DNA of 64,000 nucleotides from Desulfovibrio sp. TomC (GCF_000801335.2 NZ_JSEH01000003.1:62001-126000); one strand, 5' to 3'; positions 8,175 through 16,821 are shown, counted from the first letter of the stretch. Numbers and translations are program-made. Notes: generated by a model from the sequence alone, not told the origin.

Positions 8175-10262
8175 TCAGGCCGGCTGCACCGTCACGAAGT
8201 GCTCCTGCATGCACACGCCGCCGCCGCCTTTGTCCCAGTTGGCAATGCCCTGGGGCATAAGCTCGTTGTCGGCCACGCCGCGGCCTCTGGCCCGGCTCTC
8301 CACCGGCAGGGTGTGGCCGAAGCCATGCACCATGAAGACCGTCTCGGGATGTATGCCCTCGGTGACCTTGGCCCGCAGCGTGCCTGCATGGGAGCCGTTG
8401 CGCACTTCCACCATGGCCCCGTCGGCAATGCCGAGCTTGCCGGCTTCAACATCGTTAATCCACAGCTCGTTTTCCGGCATCTGGGCAAAGAGCAGCGGGT
8501 TGTTGACGGTGTGGCCCTGGGTGTGCAGCCCGATGCGGCCAAAGCTGATGCGGTAGCGGCCCTGGGGCGGCGCGGCCGGGGAGACGTAGGGGGCCAGCGA
8601 CTCCAGGCCGTCGGCCGCAAGCTTGGCCGAGAGGATCTCGATCTTGCCGGACGGCGTCTTGAAGCTTTTTTCGTCCAACGGCCGCAGGAGCGGGCCGCCG
8701 AGCTTGACCATGCCCGTGGCCTCGAAATCGGCCATGGCGACCCCGGTGTCCTTGAGCTGGAAGTCCCAGATGGCCTCGATGGAGTCGAAATCAAGCTCTT
8801 TTAAGCCCATGTGCCGGGCCAGATCGCGGTAGATCTCCCAGTCGGCCCGGGTGTCGAAGCGGGGAGCCAGGGCGCGCTTTCGCACGAAAAACTGCGGCGC
8901 GGCCCCGGCCTTGGAGGCGATCATGGATTCGCGTTCGAGGTAGGGCGACATGGGCAGCACCACGTCGGAATACCAGGCCGTGTCCGACCAGGAGAAGGTG
9001 ACCGAGACGAGCAGCTCCAGGTTATCAAGCTTCTTTTTGACGTCGGCCGTGTCCGGAAAGGACATGAGCGGATCGTGGCGGTGCACGATATAGGCCTTGA
9101 TGGGATAGGGCTGGCCGGTGGCGATGGCTTCGATGGCCAGATTGACCAGTCCCGGACCGGCTTCGAAGTGGCTGCGGCCTTCCATCCAGCCCACGCCGTC
9201 CACCCGCTTGTCTTCGGGCTTGGGGAAGAGATCCACAAGCTGCTTGAGACCCTTTCGGCCGACATGGGCCGGCTTGTTCATCTGGGGCAGGCCGCCCTTG
9301 GCCCCGATGGAGCCGAGCAGGGCGTTTATGATGTAGGCGGTGCGGCAGACGTTGAAGGAATCGCCGTAGCGGGCGGTCATCCAGCCGGGATGCCAGATGA
9401 CGGCCGGCGCGGCGGCGGCCAGCTGGTCGGCCAGCTCGCGGATGCGCCGGGCTGGCAGGCCGGTCTCGGCCGCGGCGAAGTCGGCGTCATACGGCGCGAC
9501 AAAGGCCCGCAAGGCGTCGAGATCATTGATCCAGGCGGCAGCGAAGTCCTTGTCGTAGAGATCGCGGGTGAGCAGTTCGTGGATGACGGCCAGGTTTAAC
9601 GCATAGTCCGTGCCCGGGCGCACCATGAGAAAGGTGTCGGCTTTGGCGGCGGTCACGGTGGAACGCACGTCGATGCAGGTGATCTTGCAGCCGGCGTCTT
9701 TGGCGTCCAGGAGATCGTTGACCTCTTTGACGTTGATGGCTTCGAAGATGTTTCTGGTCTGCAAGACGACATGCTTGCTGTTCTTGTAGTCGTAGGCCAC
9801 GTCCTTGCGGCCGAAGCCGAACAGGGACAGGGCGGCGTGCTGGACGTTTCTGGCGCAGGCCGAATCGTGGTTGCAGTAGTTGGGGCTGCCAAGGCCTTTT
9901 AGAAAGGCCCGGTGCATGTCGCGGAACGGGCCGCCCCGGTCGGAGAGCAGGATGGAGCGTGCGCCGTGGGCCTCGCGGATACGGGAGAGTTCGCCGGCAA
10001 CGTAGGCCAGGGCTTCTTCCCAGGACGCCTTGCGCCATTTGCCTTCGCCGCGCGCCCCGGCACGGATCATGGGAAACTGGGGCCGCTCGTCATCGGCGAT
10101 AAGCGCCCCGCCAGCCGCGCCGCGGGCGCAAAGCGCCCCCTTGATGCCGGCGGCATGGGGGTTGCCCTGCAGGTACACCACCTTGTTGCCCTCGACCGTG
10201 ACCATCATCGGGCACCGTACGGTGCACATGCCGCAGACGCTGTAGACGTTTTTTCGATTCAT
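8175..10262 (-). CDS. Molybdopterin (Mo/W-bisPGD) oxidoreductase, cytoplasmic, PhsA/PsrA-like
   Basis: 695 residues from the ATG at 10262, which has CGGAG 8 bases upstream; an in-frame ATG 18 codons earlier has none. Cysteines at 10, 13, 17 and 45 form the N-terminal [4Fe-4S] motif (CGMCTVRC plus LCARGAA). The segment NHDSAC at 131-136 sits where PhsA/PsrA-type enzymes carry the cysteine that ligates molybdenum. There is no twin-arginine leader, so the enzyme should stay in the cytoplasm. The C-terminal domain has the family's dinucleotide-binding fold (GRIGLHTQGHTVNNPLL, VHGFGHTLP). The divergent ferredoxin genes at 10522-11609 are plausible electron-transfer partners. The substrate cannot be told: thiosulfate, polysulfide and other oxyanion or sulfur reductases are all possible. 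Confidence 0.9.
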   Translation of the reverse strand: MNRKNVYSVCGMCTVRCPMMVTVEGNKVVYLQGNPHAAGIKGALCARGAAGGALIADDERPQFPMIRAGARGEGKWRKASWEEALAYVAGELSRIREAHGARSILLSDRGGPFRDMHRAFLKGLGSPNYCNHDSACARNVQHAALSLFGFGRKDVAYDYKNSKHVVLQTRNIFEAINVKEVNDLLDAKDAGCKITCIDVRSTVTAAKADTFLMVRPGTDYALNLAVIHELLTRDLYDKDFAAAWINDLDALRAFVAPYDADFAAAETGLPARRIRELADQLAAAAPAVIWHPGWMTARYGDSFNVCRTAYIINALLGSIGAKGGLPQMNKPAHVGRKGLKQLVDLFPKPEDKRVDGVGWMEGRSHFEAGPGLVNLAIEAIATGQPYPIKAYIVHRHDPLMSFPDTADVKKKLDNLELLVSVTFSWSDTAWYSDVVLPMSPYLERESMIASKAGAAPQFFVRKRALAPRFDTRADWEIYRDLARHMGLKELDFDSIEAIWDFQLKDTGVAMADFEATGMVKLGGPLLRPLDEKSFKTPSGKIEILSAKLAADGLESLAPYVSPAAPPQGRYRISFGRIGLHTQGHTVNNPLLFAQMPENELWINDVEAGKLGIADGAMVEVRNGSHAGTLRAKVTEGIHPETVFMVHGFGHTLPVESRARGRGVADNELMPQGIANWDKGGGGVCMQEHFVTVQPA

Positions 10263-10439
10263 GAGTTGCTCCGATTGAGGCGGCGTTGCGTGTGCCGGAG
10301 AGTTTTGAGTCTTCACGCACTAGCAGGAAATCGTGATTCGTGGCAAGGAAAAAGTGTTGTGAAATGAGGAACGTGCATTCTAAAGAATCACGCCCTGAGA
10401 CCAAGATGATTGTGAAGCCGGGAACTTGTGCCCCATCCG

Positions 10440-10468
10440 TTGACAAGGCCGCTAAAAACCCGTTTAGA
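10440..10468 (+). promoter_or_regulatory. Likely sigma-70 promoter of the ferredoxin pair
   Basis: A consensus TTGACA at 10440-10445 is followed after 17 bases by TTTAGA (10463-10468), or after 19 bases by TAGACT. The GTG start at 10522 is about 50 bases further on, with GGGAGG as ribosome site. The -35 is perfect and the -10 is weak. Confidence 0.5.
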
Positions 10469-10521
10469 CTGGGGGAAACCATGGCTTTGGTCCAAGGGGC
10501 GAAGTCCCCGGGAGGTCAAGC

Positions 10522-11106
10522 GTGTCTCTAGCCGATCTGATCAGCGAAGCGGCGACCGGGCTTAAAAGCCTGTTCGTCGGTCTGGGCATCACGGGCAAGG
10601 CCTTTACCCGGCCGGCCGTGACGGTCATCTATCCCCGCCAGGAAGTGGGCAATCTCGACACCTATCGGGGCCATGTGGAACTGATTGGCCGCGAGGACAA
10701 TCCGGCCCTGCCGCGTTGCATCGCCTGCGGGGCCTGTGTTCGGGCCTGTCCGTCCCAATGCCTGGGCGTGGGCTGCGCTGTTGGCAGCGGCAGCGTCGAC
10801 GGGCACGAGAACATGGAAGGGGTGGAGATGGCCGGCGAGCTGATTGCCCGGGCCGCGGTCATGGCCCCGGCTCCCCAGAAGGGGTGCAAGGTCCCGGGCG
10901 CGTTTTATTACGACTATTCCCTGTGCAGCCTGTGCGGCCAGTGCGTCAAGGCCTGTCCCGTGGATTCGCTGCGCTTTTCCGGCCACGCCTATTTCGTCGG
11001 CGCTTCGCGCGCGGACTTCCGCCTCGACCTGCTGGCCCGGCTGGCGCGGCAGGCGGCCAACGTCCCGGCCTCGTCGCCGGCTGCCCCCTTGGAGGAACAC
11101 GCATGA
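10522..11106 (+). CDS. Ferredoxin-like 2x[4Fe-4S] protein (NuoI/HycF-like)
   Basis: 194 residues from a GTG at 10522 with GGGAGG upstream. Two cysteine clusters of the 8Fe ferredoxin type are visible: CIACGACVRACPSQC (about 66-80) and CSLCGQCVKACPVDS (about 134-148). The N-terminus resembles NuoI/HycF proteins, including the RPAVTVIYP stretch. Such subunits carry electrons between flavin or quinone modules and a catalytic partner. The stop overlaps the next ATG (ATGA), so the two genes are translationally coupled. Given the divergent Mo-enzyme gene, it probably belongs to the same electron-transfer complex, though complex membership is inferred from position. Confidence 0.85.
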   Translation: MSLADLISEAATGLKSLFVGLGITGKAFTRPAVTVIYPRQEVGNLDTYRGHVELIGREDNPALPRCIACGACVRACPSQCLGVGCAVGSGSVDGHENMEGVEMAGELIARAAVMAPAPQKGCKVPGAFYYDYSLCSLCGQCVKACPVDSLRFSGHAYFVGASRADFRLDLLARLARQAANVPASSPAAPLEEHA

Positions 11107-11609
11107 GCAAGTACATGATCCAACTGGACAAGAAGCGCTGCATCAGCTGCCACGCCTGCGAAGTGCATTGCCAGGTCAAAAACGCCGTGCCGCCCTCGGC
11201 CAAGCCCGGCAAGCTGGTTTCCATCGGCCCGGACATGGTCAAGGGCAAACCGCGCCTGTTGAACCTCTACATGTCGTGCTTTCACTGCGAGCGGCCGTGG
11301 TGCGTCCCGGCCTGCCCGACCGGCGCGATGTTCCGGCGCGAGGAAGACGGCATCGTCTACGTCAAGGAAGAGCTGTGCGTGGGCTGCAAGGCCTGCATCC
11401 AGGCCTGTCCCTGGCGCATTCCCCAGTGGAACGAAGCCACCGGCAAGGTGGTCAAGTGCGACTATTGCCGCGAGCGCCTCGACGACGGCCTGGACCCGTC
11501 CTGCGTGACCGGCTGCACCGCCCACGCCCTGCGCTTTGTGCGGCCTGGAAAAAAAAACGAGGATGAGCGCGACGTCTACGGCAAGCGGCTGCTGTTAAGA
11601 CAGAGTTAG
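11103..11609 (+). CDS. 4Fe-4S ferredoxin, HycB/PhsB-like electron-transfer subunit
   Basis: 168 residues; the ATG at 11103 overlaps the upstream stop by four bases and has TTGGAGGAA before it. The protein has the four-cluster layout of HycB/DmsB/PhsB subunits: CISCHACEVHC (13-23), CFHCERPWCVPACP (about 59-72), CVGCKACIQACPW (about 92-104) and CDYCRERLDDG...CVTGC (about 119-139). These proteins wire bisPGD molybdoenzymes to their electron partners. No signal or membrane anchor is present. The natural partner is the Mo-oxidoreductase encoded divergently at 8175-10262. A strong hairpin follows at 11636-11672. Confidence 0.9.
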   Translation: MSKYMIQLDKKRCISCHACEVHCQVKNAVPPSAKPGKLVSIGPDMVKGKPRLLNLYMSCFHCERPWCVPACPTGAMFRREEDGIVYVKEELCVGCKACIQACPWRIPQWNEATGKVVKCDYCRERLDDGLDPSCVTGCTAHALRFVRPGKKNEDERDVYGKRLLLRQS

Positions 11610-11635
11610 CCCGGCCGTCTGACGGCAATCGTTTC

Positions 11636-11672
11636 GGGCCGGCGTCCGGGAGAGTCTCCCGGGCGTCGGCCC
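11636..11672 (+). terminator. Intrinsic-type terminator after the ferredoxin operon
   Basis: A long GC-rich inverted repeat, GGGCCGGCGTCCGGGAGA against TCCCGGGCGTCGGCCC with small mismatches, is followed by the T-rich stretch GTTGTGTTTGGT. It starts 26 bases after the second ferredoxin stop codon. Confidence 0.65.
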
Positions 11673-11706
11673 GTTGTGTTTGGTCTGGGCAGGGAACGGG
11701 GCGTTT

Positions 11707-12063
11707 CTAGGCGCTTGCGGCGGGGACTCCCTTTGGGGAAGTCGTCGGGGGAGGCGTTTGCGCGGCGCTTTGCAGGGCTGTTCGCACCGCGTCGGGATTT
11801 TGGGAAATGACGAGCAGATAGGCCCTGGCCGGACCCTCCGGCGTACGGCGTTTCTGTTCCCAGTGACGCAGGGTGTCCAGAGAAAAGCCGAACTCCTGGG
11901 CAAAGTGCTTTTGCGTCATCTTGAGCTTTTTGCGGATCTCGCGGACGTCCACCGATACGGCGTGGACCCGGTAGTCCTCGGTTCCTGCCTCGCCCTTGGC
12001 GTAGGCCACGGCCTCGCGCATGCTTTGCAGCAGTTTTTCACCCATGGCGGTCATGACGGTCAC
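11707..12063 (-). CDS. Antitoxin-like XRE helix-turn-helix protein
   Basis: 118 residues with a HTH of the Cro/CI (HigA/MqsA-like) type at about 45-75: REIRKKLKMTQKHFAQEFGF and then SLDTLRHWEQKRRTPEG. The tail is Pro/Thr/Ala-rich. Its start overlaps the end of the upstream toxin gene by four bases, so the pair is coupled with the toxin first, the order typical of HigBA-type systems. As an antitoxin it would bind the toxin and repress the shared promoter. The exact N-terminus is uncertain because ATGs at codons 1, 4 and 7 all fit. Confidence 0.85.
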   Translation of the reverse strand: MTVMTAMGEKLLQSMREAVAYAKGEAGTEDYRVHAVSVDVREIRKKLKMTQKHFAQEFGFSLDTLRHWEQKRRTPEGPARAYLLVISQNPDAVRTALQSAAQTPPPTTSPKGVPAASA

Positions 12064-12407
12064 CTCGGATTGTAGGAGTCGATCAGTTCCCGGGCCAGTT
12101 GCTTAAGCGCGTTGCGTTCTCCCTGGGTGAGGGAGCATTTTGCGTTTTTCGGATAGAGCATGAGGGCAAACAGGGGCATATCTTCGTTATAGAAATAGTA
12201 GATGACCCGGTAGCCGCCGCTTTTCCCTTCATGCGCCCTGGCAAAACGCAGCTTGCGCACGCCTCCCGTGCCGGGCATCACCTTGCCGGCTTCGGGATTG
12301 CGCGCCAGCGAGGTGATGAGTTCGAGCCGTTCCTCTTCGCCGAGCAGGCTGTCGGCGTCGTTTTTAAATGTCGCCGTTTCGACGACCGTGATCGGCGGCG
12401 GGAACAT
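12060..12407 (-). CDS. RelE/HigB-like toxin
   Basis: 115 residues. The chain VVETATFKNDADSLLGEEE, then GGVRKLRFARAHEGKSGGYR and VIYYFYNEDMPLFALMLYPKNAK, follows the RelE/ParE-superfamily core, with a conserved basic patch and the KN(A/E)K segment before a final amphipathic helix. Most such toxins cleave ribosome-bound mRNA. It is followed by a four-base overlap with an XRE antitoxin. The gap of about 400 bases on its upstream side (12408-12813) contains no gene I can support and grades into AT-rich sequence. Confidence 0.85.
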   Translation of the reverse strand: MFPPPITVVETATFKNDADSLLGEEERLELITSLARNPEAGKVMPGTGGVRKLRFARAHEGKSGGYRVIYYFYNEDMPLFALMLYPKNAKCSLTQGERNALKQLARELIDSYNPR

Positions 12408-12813
12408 GGCTCAAGGTAGTGCAGTGGACGACAGGCGTCAAGGCACGAGGGGTTGGTTACATGATATTTTGGGCCGGTCTGCGGGAGGGTATCCCGGGGG
12501 CTGGCCCTGTATCGTTGCTGCGGTTGGGAGGTGGGATGCGGCCCCGCCCGCAGAGGCAAAGCGTTGTCCCCACTCGTGCCGTGTCGTCAAACGGAGGCCT
12601 GCGGGATCTGGCGTGGTGTCGACTTGGCCTGGAGGATGACGAAATATTATTCTTGAAGTAAGAAAAATTATACAACAAACTATAAGCTGAGCGCATTACA
12701 GTGCTTGGCCTTGCAAACGACTAGGGCATCCTTTGAAGAGGCGCTTTTCGTGTGGCTGAAGCAGTGATGCGTATTGGTCTGAGCCGTTATCGCAAAGGAT
12801 ACGGAAACGAACG

Positions 12814-13278
12814 ATGTTTCTCTGGATAGTGCTCAGTTGTCTGTATTTTGTTCCTGGCGTGCTGTTGCTGCAGGGGGCGCTTTGGTTTGTGACCAAAGGG
12901 AAGCACGATTTTTATGATGTACTTAAAGTTGTGTGTCTGGCATCTGTCTTATTTCCATTCGCAGCGAGATTGTTATATCTTGTGTGTTGCTTTTGGCCAG
13001 ATGTAATTATTGTCTGTGTGATTTTAAATAAATTTATTAGTATAATAACAAGAGAATGGAAGTTTCTCGACATAGCTGTTTATGCTTTGATGTTGCTGTT
13101 CGTTGTTCAGACTCTCCTTTGTGCTTGGTTCGTGCGGCTGGGTGGCGGAAAGCGTCTCGGCTTGTTGCGGGCTGCGGCGGCAATTGCCTTGCAAGAATTC
13201 ATGGCGGTGGGATTTTTGGTAATATGCTGCGGATTATTCAGGCTCTTTGCTCTTTTCGTGGCGTCCCTTGGTCGATAG
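12814..13278 (+). CDS. Orphan hydrophobic membrane protein in an AT-rich island
   Basis: 154 residues, almost wholly hydrophobic, with four predicted membrane spans (about 1-27, 37-65, 85-110 and 120-150). I recognise no family. The region from about 12650 to 13250 is far richer in A and T than the rest of the window, with runs such as AAATAAATTTATTAG, and codon use differs accordingly, so it is likely a recent acquisition. The ribosome site is weak (CGGAAACG). It lies beside a toxin-antitoxin pair. That the frame is translated is probable but not certain. Confidence 0.5.
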   Translation: MFLWIVLSCLYFVPGVLLLQGALWFVTKGKHDFYDVLKVVCLASVLFPFAARLLYLVCCFWPDVIIVCVILNKFISIITREWKFLDIAVYALMLLFVVQTLLCAWFVRLGGGKRLGLLRAAAAIALQEFMAVGFLVICCGLFRLFALFVASLGR

Positions 13279-13376
13279 CCCGGCACATGGCTTTTCCCTG
13301 GCTAACCGTTCCGCTCACCTGTCTTGGCCATGGTTGCCTGTCTTGCGGCGTATTCGTGCTGCCTGTGATCCACTCA

Positions 13377-14555
13377 CTACCCCCGTCGCGCCGGCAGCAA
13401 ATCATTTAATTCATTGATATAGTTCTTTTCGAGTTGGTTGACCCGGTCGATGTGGGTGCGAAAGATCATGTCCATGCGCGGGTCGAAGAAGCGGTGGGCG
13501 CTGTAGCTTGAAACGGACACGAATCCCCGCCGGGCCTTGTGTGCGCCGCCCATGCCGGGATCGTAGCGGGTGATGCCGTTTGCGATGGCGTAGGCGATGG
13601 GGGCGTAGTAGCACAGCTCGAAGTGGAGAAACGGCACGTCCTCGAAGGCGCCCCAGTAGCGGCCGTAGAGGATGTCGTTCTTGCCGGCCAGCATGGCCAG
13701 GGCGATGGGATCGCGCCGGCGGGGCCGGTAGGCGGCGGCAAAGGCCAGCCGGTGGCGGAACGCGCCGGCCATGCCCTCGAAGAATTCGTCGGTGAGGTAG
13801 CGGCAGCCCCAGGGGCCGAACTTGGTGTTGGTCCGTTCGTAGAGGCGCTGCATGAGCGGGAAAAACGAGTCCGGGATGTCGGAGCCGGCCACGATCTCGA
13901 CGGTCACGCCGGCATCGGCCAGGGCTTTGCGTTCACGGTGGATGGCCTTTCGCCGGTTGGCGTTGAGCGTTCCCAGGAACGCCTCGAAATCGGCAAAGCC
14001 CCGGTTGCGCCACATATAGCCCTGGTGCCGCCAGGTGGAGAACCCGTAGTCCTCGGCCGAGGCGGCAAACTCCGGTTCGGTAAAAAGGAGCGCCGCGCCC
14101 TGGATGCCGTTGCCCTGGCAGTACTGCTCCATGGTCTCAAACAGCCGCCGCGACAGGCGCATCTGGTTGACGTCGGGGGCCATGAGAAAGCGCATGCCCG
14201 TGGCCGGCGTAAACGGCGTGGCCCCGACCAGACGCGGATAGTAGGGCAGGCCCAGGCGCACTGCGGCCTCGGCCCAGAGCTGGTCGAAGACGAATTCGCC
14301 GTCGGAATGCCACTTGAGGTACATGGGCAGCGCGCCGATGAGCCGGCCGCCGGAGCTGGCGATGAGGTGGTTGGGATACCAGCCCCGGGCCGGGGCGGCG
14401 CTGCCGGAATCCTCTAAGAGTTTCAGCCATTCCCATTCGAAAAAAGGGGTATCCAGGGGCTCGGCCAGGGCGTTCCAGGCTGGGCCGTCGATTTCGGACA
14501 TGGACCGGGCAAAGCGCAGGGTGAGCTGCTCGTTGGGGACTGTCATAGCCGGCAT
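13377..14555 (-). CDS. FemAB/GNAT-like predicted N-acyltransferase (DUF482 / COG3146 type)
   Basis: About 392 residues. The protein shows features of the DUF482 family: an N-terminal domain with WNALAEPLDTPFFEWEWLK, a central RRKAIHRERKAL basic segment, and a C-terminal domain ending with YYAPIAYAIANG and GMGGAHKARRGF. These proteins share the FemAB/GNAT acyltransferase fold and are annotated as peptidoglycan biosynthesis or recognition proteins; real substrates are unknown. The start is 14555 or 14546 (ATG-Pro-Ala-ATG); neither has a strong ribosome site. It begins 23 bases after the stop of the upstream methyltransferase, so it is probably in one operon with it and the STAS gene. Confidence 0.8.
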   Translation of the reverse strand: MPAMTVPNEQLTLRFARSMSEIDGPAWNALAEPLDTPFFEWEWLKLLEDSGSAAPARGWYPNHLIASSGGRLIGALPMYLKWHSDGEFVFDQLWAEAAVRLGLPYYPRLVGATPFTPATGMRFLMAPDVNQMRLSRRLFETMEQYCQGNGIQGAALLFTEPEFAASAEDYGFSTWRHQGYMWRNRGFADFEAFLGTLNANRRKAIHRERKALADAGVTVEIVAGSDIPDSFFPLMQRLYERTNTKFGPWGCRYLTDEFFEGMAGAFRHRLAFAAAYRPRRRDPIALAMLAGKNDILYGRYWGAFEDVPFLHFELCYYAPIAYAIANGITRYDPGMGGAHKARRGFVSVSSYSAHRFFDPRMDMIFRTHIDRVNQLEKNYINELNDLLPARRG

Positions 14556-14577
14556 ATAAGCCTTGGCGGCGCTCCTG

Positions 14578-15243
14578 TCACCCGCCGGCCGCGACAGGCC
14601 GGCATAAAATACTGGTGCGCCACACGCCGTTTTCAAAGTCCTGGCGCGTCCAGCCGGCGGTTATGGCAAAGATCGGGGCGTATTTTTCCCATTCGCTGTT
14701 GTCCAGCACCAGGAACCCGCCCGGCCGCACCCGGCTTATGGCATTGAGCGCGCATTCGACCCTGGCCCGGCCGTCGATGATGACGAAATCCAGGCTGTCT
14801 TCGGGGAAATCCAGGATGGCGTCGCTGTAGGCGGCAAACTCCGGCCGTCGATGGACATGGCCCAGGCGCTGCCAGATGGCCGGCCGGGCCTGGGGGTGTC
14901 CGGGCGCATCCCCGGGCGGCAGGAAGCGGCTTTGGACATTGCCGATGCAGTGCCGGGCCAGCAGGGCCGCCGTCTTTCGCCGCCATTTGGCGTTGTGCTC
15001 GACCGTGACCAGGGTGAGCACCCGCCGGGCGATAAAGACCGTGCTGCGGCCGCCGCCCCACTCAAACCCGATCATACGGCGGGTGAGGCGGCGATTGAGG
15101 AAGCGGACCGCGCCGGCATTGAGCCAGGGATAGCAGGAATCGGCCGCCATGCGGCAGGCGGTCGGCAGATAGAGCACGGCCCGGACCGCCCGACGCAACT
15201 GCGCGGCCGGGCCGGTTGCGCCAGGGGTGTAGCGGATCAACAT
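14578..15243 (-). CDS. SAM-dependent methyltransferase-like protein
   Basis: 221 residues from the ATG at 15243. The open frame extends to 15474, but that part is antisense-like Pro/Trp/Cys-rich sequence overlapping the STAS gene and is rejected. Class I methyltransferase landmarks are visible: IGFEWGGGRSTVFIAR (glycine loop), VTVEHNAKWRRK (acidic residue after strand 2), FVIIDGRARVE and VRPGGFLVLDN. The methyl acceptor cannot be guessed. It sits between the STAS gene and the acyltransferase gene, 25 bases from each, implying one transcript. The start lacks a clear Shine-Dalgarno sequence. Confidence 0.75.
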   Translation of the reverse strand: MLIRYTPGATGPAAQLRRAVRAVLYLPTACRMAADSCYPWLNAGAVRFLNRRLTRRMIGFEWGGGRSTVFIARRVLTLVTVEHNAKWRRKTAALLARHCIGNVQSRFLPPGDAPGHPQARPAIWQRLGHVHRRPEFAAYSDAILDFPEDSLDFVIIDGRARVECALNAISRVRPGGFLVLDNSEWEKYAPIFAITAGWTRQDFENGVWRTSILCRPVAAGG

Positions 15244-15268
15244 GCTGGAAACGGCCGGGAGGGAAGGA

Positions 15269-15610
15269 TCAGGCCTGACAGGCGGCCAGGGCCGATGCCG
15301 TATCGGGATACAGGGCAAACACCTTGCCCAGATCGGCAATGCGCAGCACCTTGGCCACGCCCTCGCCCATGGAACACAGGGCCACGGTCCCGCCGCCGGC
15401 CAACAGCCGGTTTCGCACCGTAATGAGGCTGCCAATGGCGCTGGAATCCATGAAATCCACCCCGGACAGATCAAAGGCCAACACGGCGGGCGTGGCTTCC
15501 AAATGGGCGGCCAGCTCCCGCTGAAAATCCGGACAGACTGTATAATCGAACATTTTGGGCAGGCCGGACACCAGGGTCAGCCGGCCTTGCTGCGTCACAA
15601 CCAAGTTCAT
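15269..15610 (-). CDS. STAS-domain anti-sigma factor antagonist
   Basis: 113 residues from the ATG at 15610, with TTGGAGG 5 bases upstream. It is a single STAS domain of SpoIIAA/RsbV type: VLAFDLSGVDFMDSSAIGSLI contains the DSSAIG motif whose serine is normally phosphorylated by a cognate anti-sigma kinase. Unphosphorylated STAS protein binds the kinase and frees its target. No RsbW-type kinase or PP2C phosphatase is in the window, so partners must lie elsewhere. It heads a probable three-gene run with the methyltransferase and acyltransferase. Confidence 0.9.
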   Translation of the reverse strand: MNLVVTQQGRLTLVSGLPKMFDYTVCPDFQRELAAHLEATPAVLAFDLSGVDFMDSSAIGSLITVRNRLLAGGGTVALCSMGEGVAKVLRIADLGKVFALYPDTASALAACQA

Positions 15611-15774
15611 TGCGCCTCCAAATCGCCTCAGGGCGATGGCCGGACACCTACCATGCCGCCCCCCCACGGGCAAGCCGGCACAATCCGCCGCCCGCCCCTT
15701 CCGGTAGGACGAAAATGCATGTATACTATCCCGCGTGCCCTTCTCTGCGTTGCAACACGAGGTGAACCCCGCCC

Positions 15775-16821
15775 ATGAACAAGGTCCCGGAATCCGCCAG
15801 AAAGCCGTGTCCGCACGATGTCTGTGCCGAATCGGTCTGCGCCATGCTCGACCGGGTCGGCGTCCCCAAGGACTCCAAATGGCGCGGGTTGATCCTGTAT
15901 ATGCGCAGCATCAAGAACTATGATTTTCTGGACAACGAGCAGAAGGAACAGTTCCAGGCCCTGGGCATGGAAGTGCTGCGGGCCAGGGACTTCACCGAAG
16001 AGAAATTTCGTGAAGTCATCAAGGCCAACGAACGCATTTTAAGCGCGCCCTGGAACCGCGCCCTGACCCGCACCCTGGCCGAGACCGCCGCCCTGGTCCA
16101 GGAGTTCCAGGACACGCTGTTTCGGCACAAAGGCGGCGTGCAGAAACTCGAAAGCGTTGCCGTTGATGCCGTGGAATCCGGCGGCGACGTCGAACGGATG
16201 CTTGGCACCATCCGTCGCGGGTTCAAAGACATGGTGGCCATGATCGAGGAAGACGCCGAGAAGATGGTGGCGCTCACCCTCACCGACGCCCTGACCGCCA
16301 TTTCCAATCGTCGGGCGTTTGACGAACACATGAGCCGCACCGTGGCCCTGTCCACCCTGGAACGCCGGCCCCTGTCGCTTTTCATGCTCGATATCGACCA
16401 CTTCAAACGCTTCAACGACGAACACGGCCACCGCATCGGCGATCAGGCCCTGGTCGTTGTCGGCGCCATCCTCAAAGGCTTTGCCGAGGAAATGAAGCAG
16501 CTTGAGGACCGCGATATTTTCCCCGCCCGCTACGGCGGCGAAGAATTCGCCGTCACCCTGCTTGATGTCTCCAAACAGGAAGCCGAAGAGCTGGCCGACA
16601 TCATTCGCCGCAAAATCGAACGCTACAACTTCGTCATCCGCGACCCGGACGGACAGATCCTGGCGGCCGGCATCAAGATCAACGTCAGCATCGGCGTGGC
16701 CGAACTGCTCGCCGACTGTCCCACCGCCGACATCGCCCACCTCGTCGACGCCGCCGACAAGGCCCTGTATATCGCCAAATCCTCCGGGCGAAACAAGGTG
16801 TGCGTGTACGTGAAAGGGTAG
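15775..16821 (+). CDS. Diguanylate cyclase (GGDEF domain)
   Basis: 348 residues. The N-terminal 170 residues are helical and do not match a sensor family I know. The GGDEF domain starts near residue 172 (LTLTDALTAISNRRAFDEH) and contains DIDHFKRFND and the active-site RYGGEEFAV near 250. It should condense two GTP into c-di-GMP in the cytoplasm. No RxxD inhibitory site stands at the usual spot before GGEEF (the residues there read DRDI), so product feedback is probably absent. AGGTGAAC precedes the ATG. The c-di-GMP made could act on the PilZ synthase at 34060. A 7-bp hairpin follows the stop; 16841-17104 holds nothing I can call. Confidence 0.92.
   Translation: MNKVPESARKPCPHDVCAESVCAMLDRVGVPKDSKWRGLILYMRSIKNYDFLDNEQKEQFQALGMEVLRARDFTEEKFREVIKANERILSAPWNRALTRTLAETAALVQEFQDTLFRHKGGVQKLESVAVDAVESGGDVERMLGTIRRGFKDMVAMIEEDAEKMVALTLTDALTAISNRRAFDEHMSRTVALSTLERRPLSLFMLDIDHFKRFNDEHGHRIGDQALVVVGAILKGFAEEMKQLEDRDIFPARYGGEEFAVTLLDVSKQEAEELADIIRRKIERYNFVIRDPDGQILAAGIKINVSIGVAELLADCPTADIAHLVDAADKALYIAKSSGRNKVCVYVKG

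Noticed and set aside
10345-10375. TGGCAAG motif between the Mo-enzyme and ferredoxin genes as sigma-54 site
   Set aside because: The -12 element does not fall at the correct spacing; a sigma-70 promoter nearby fits better.
15244-15474. N-terminal extension of the methyltransferase
   Set aside because: It overlaps the STAS gene in another frame and is Trp/Cys/Pro-rich.
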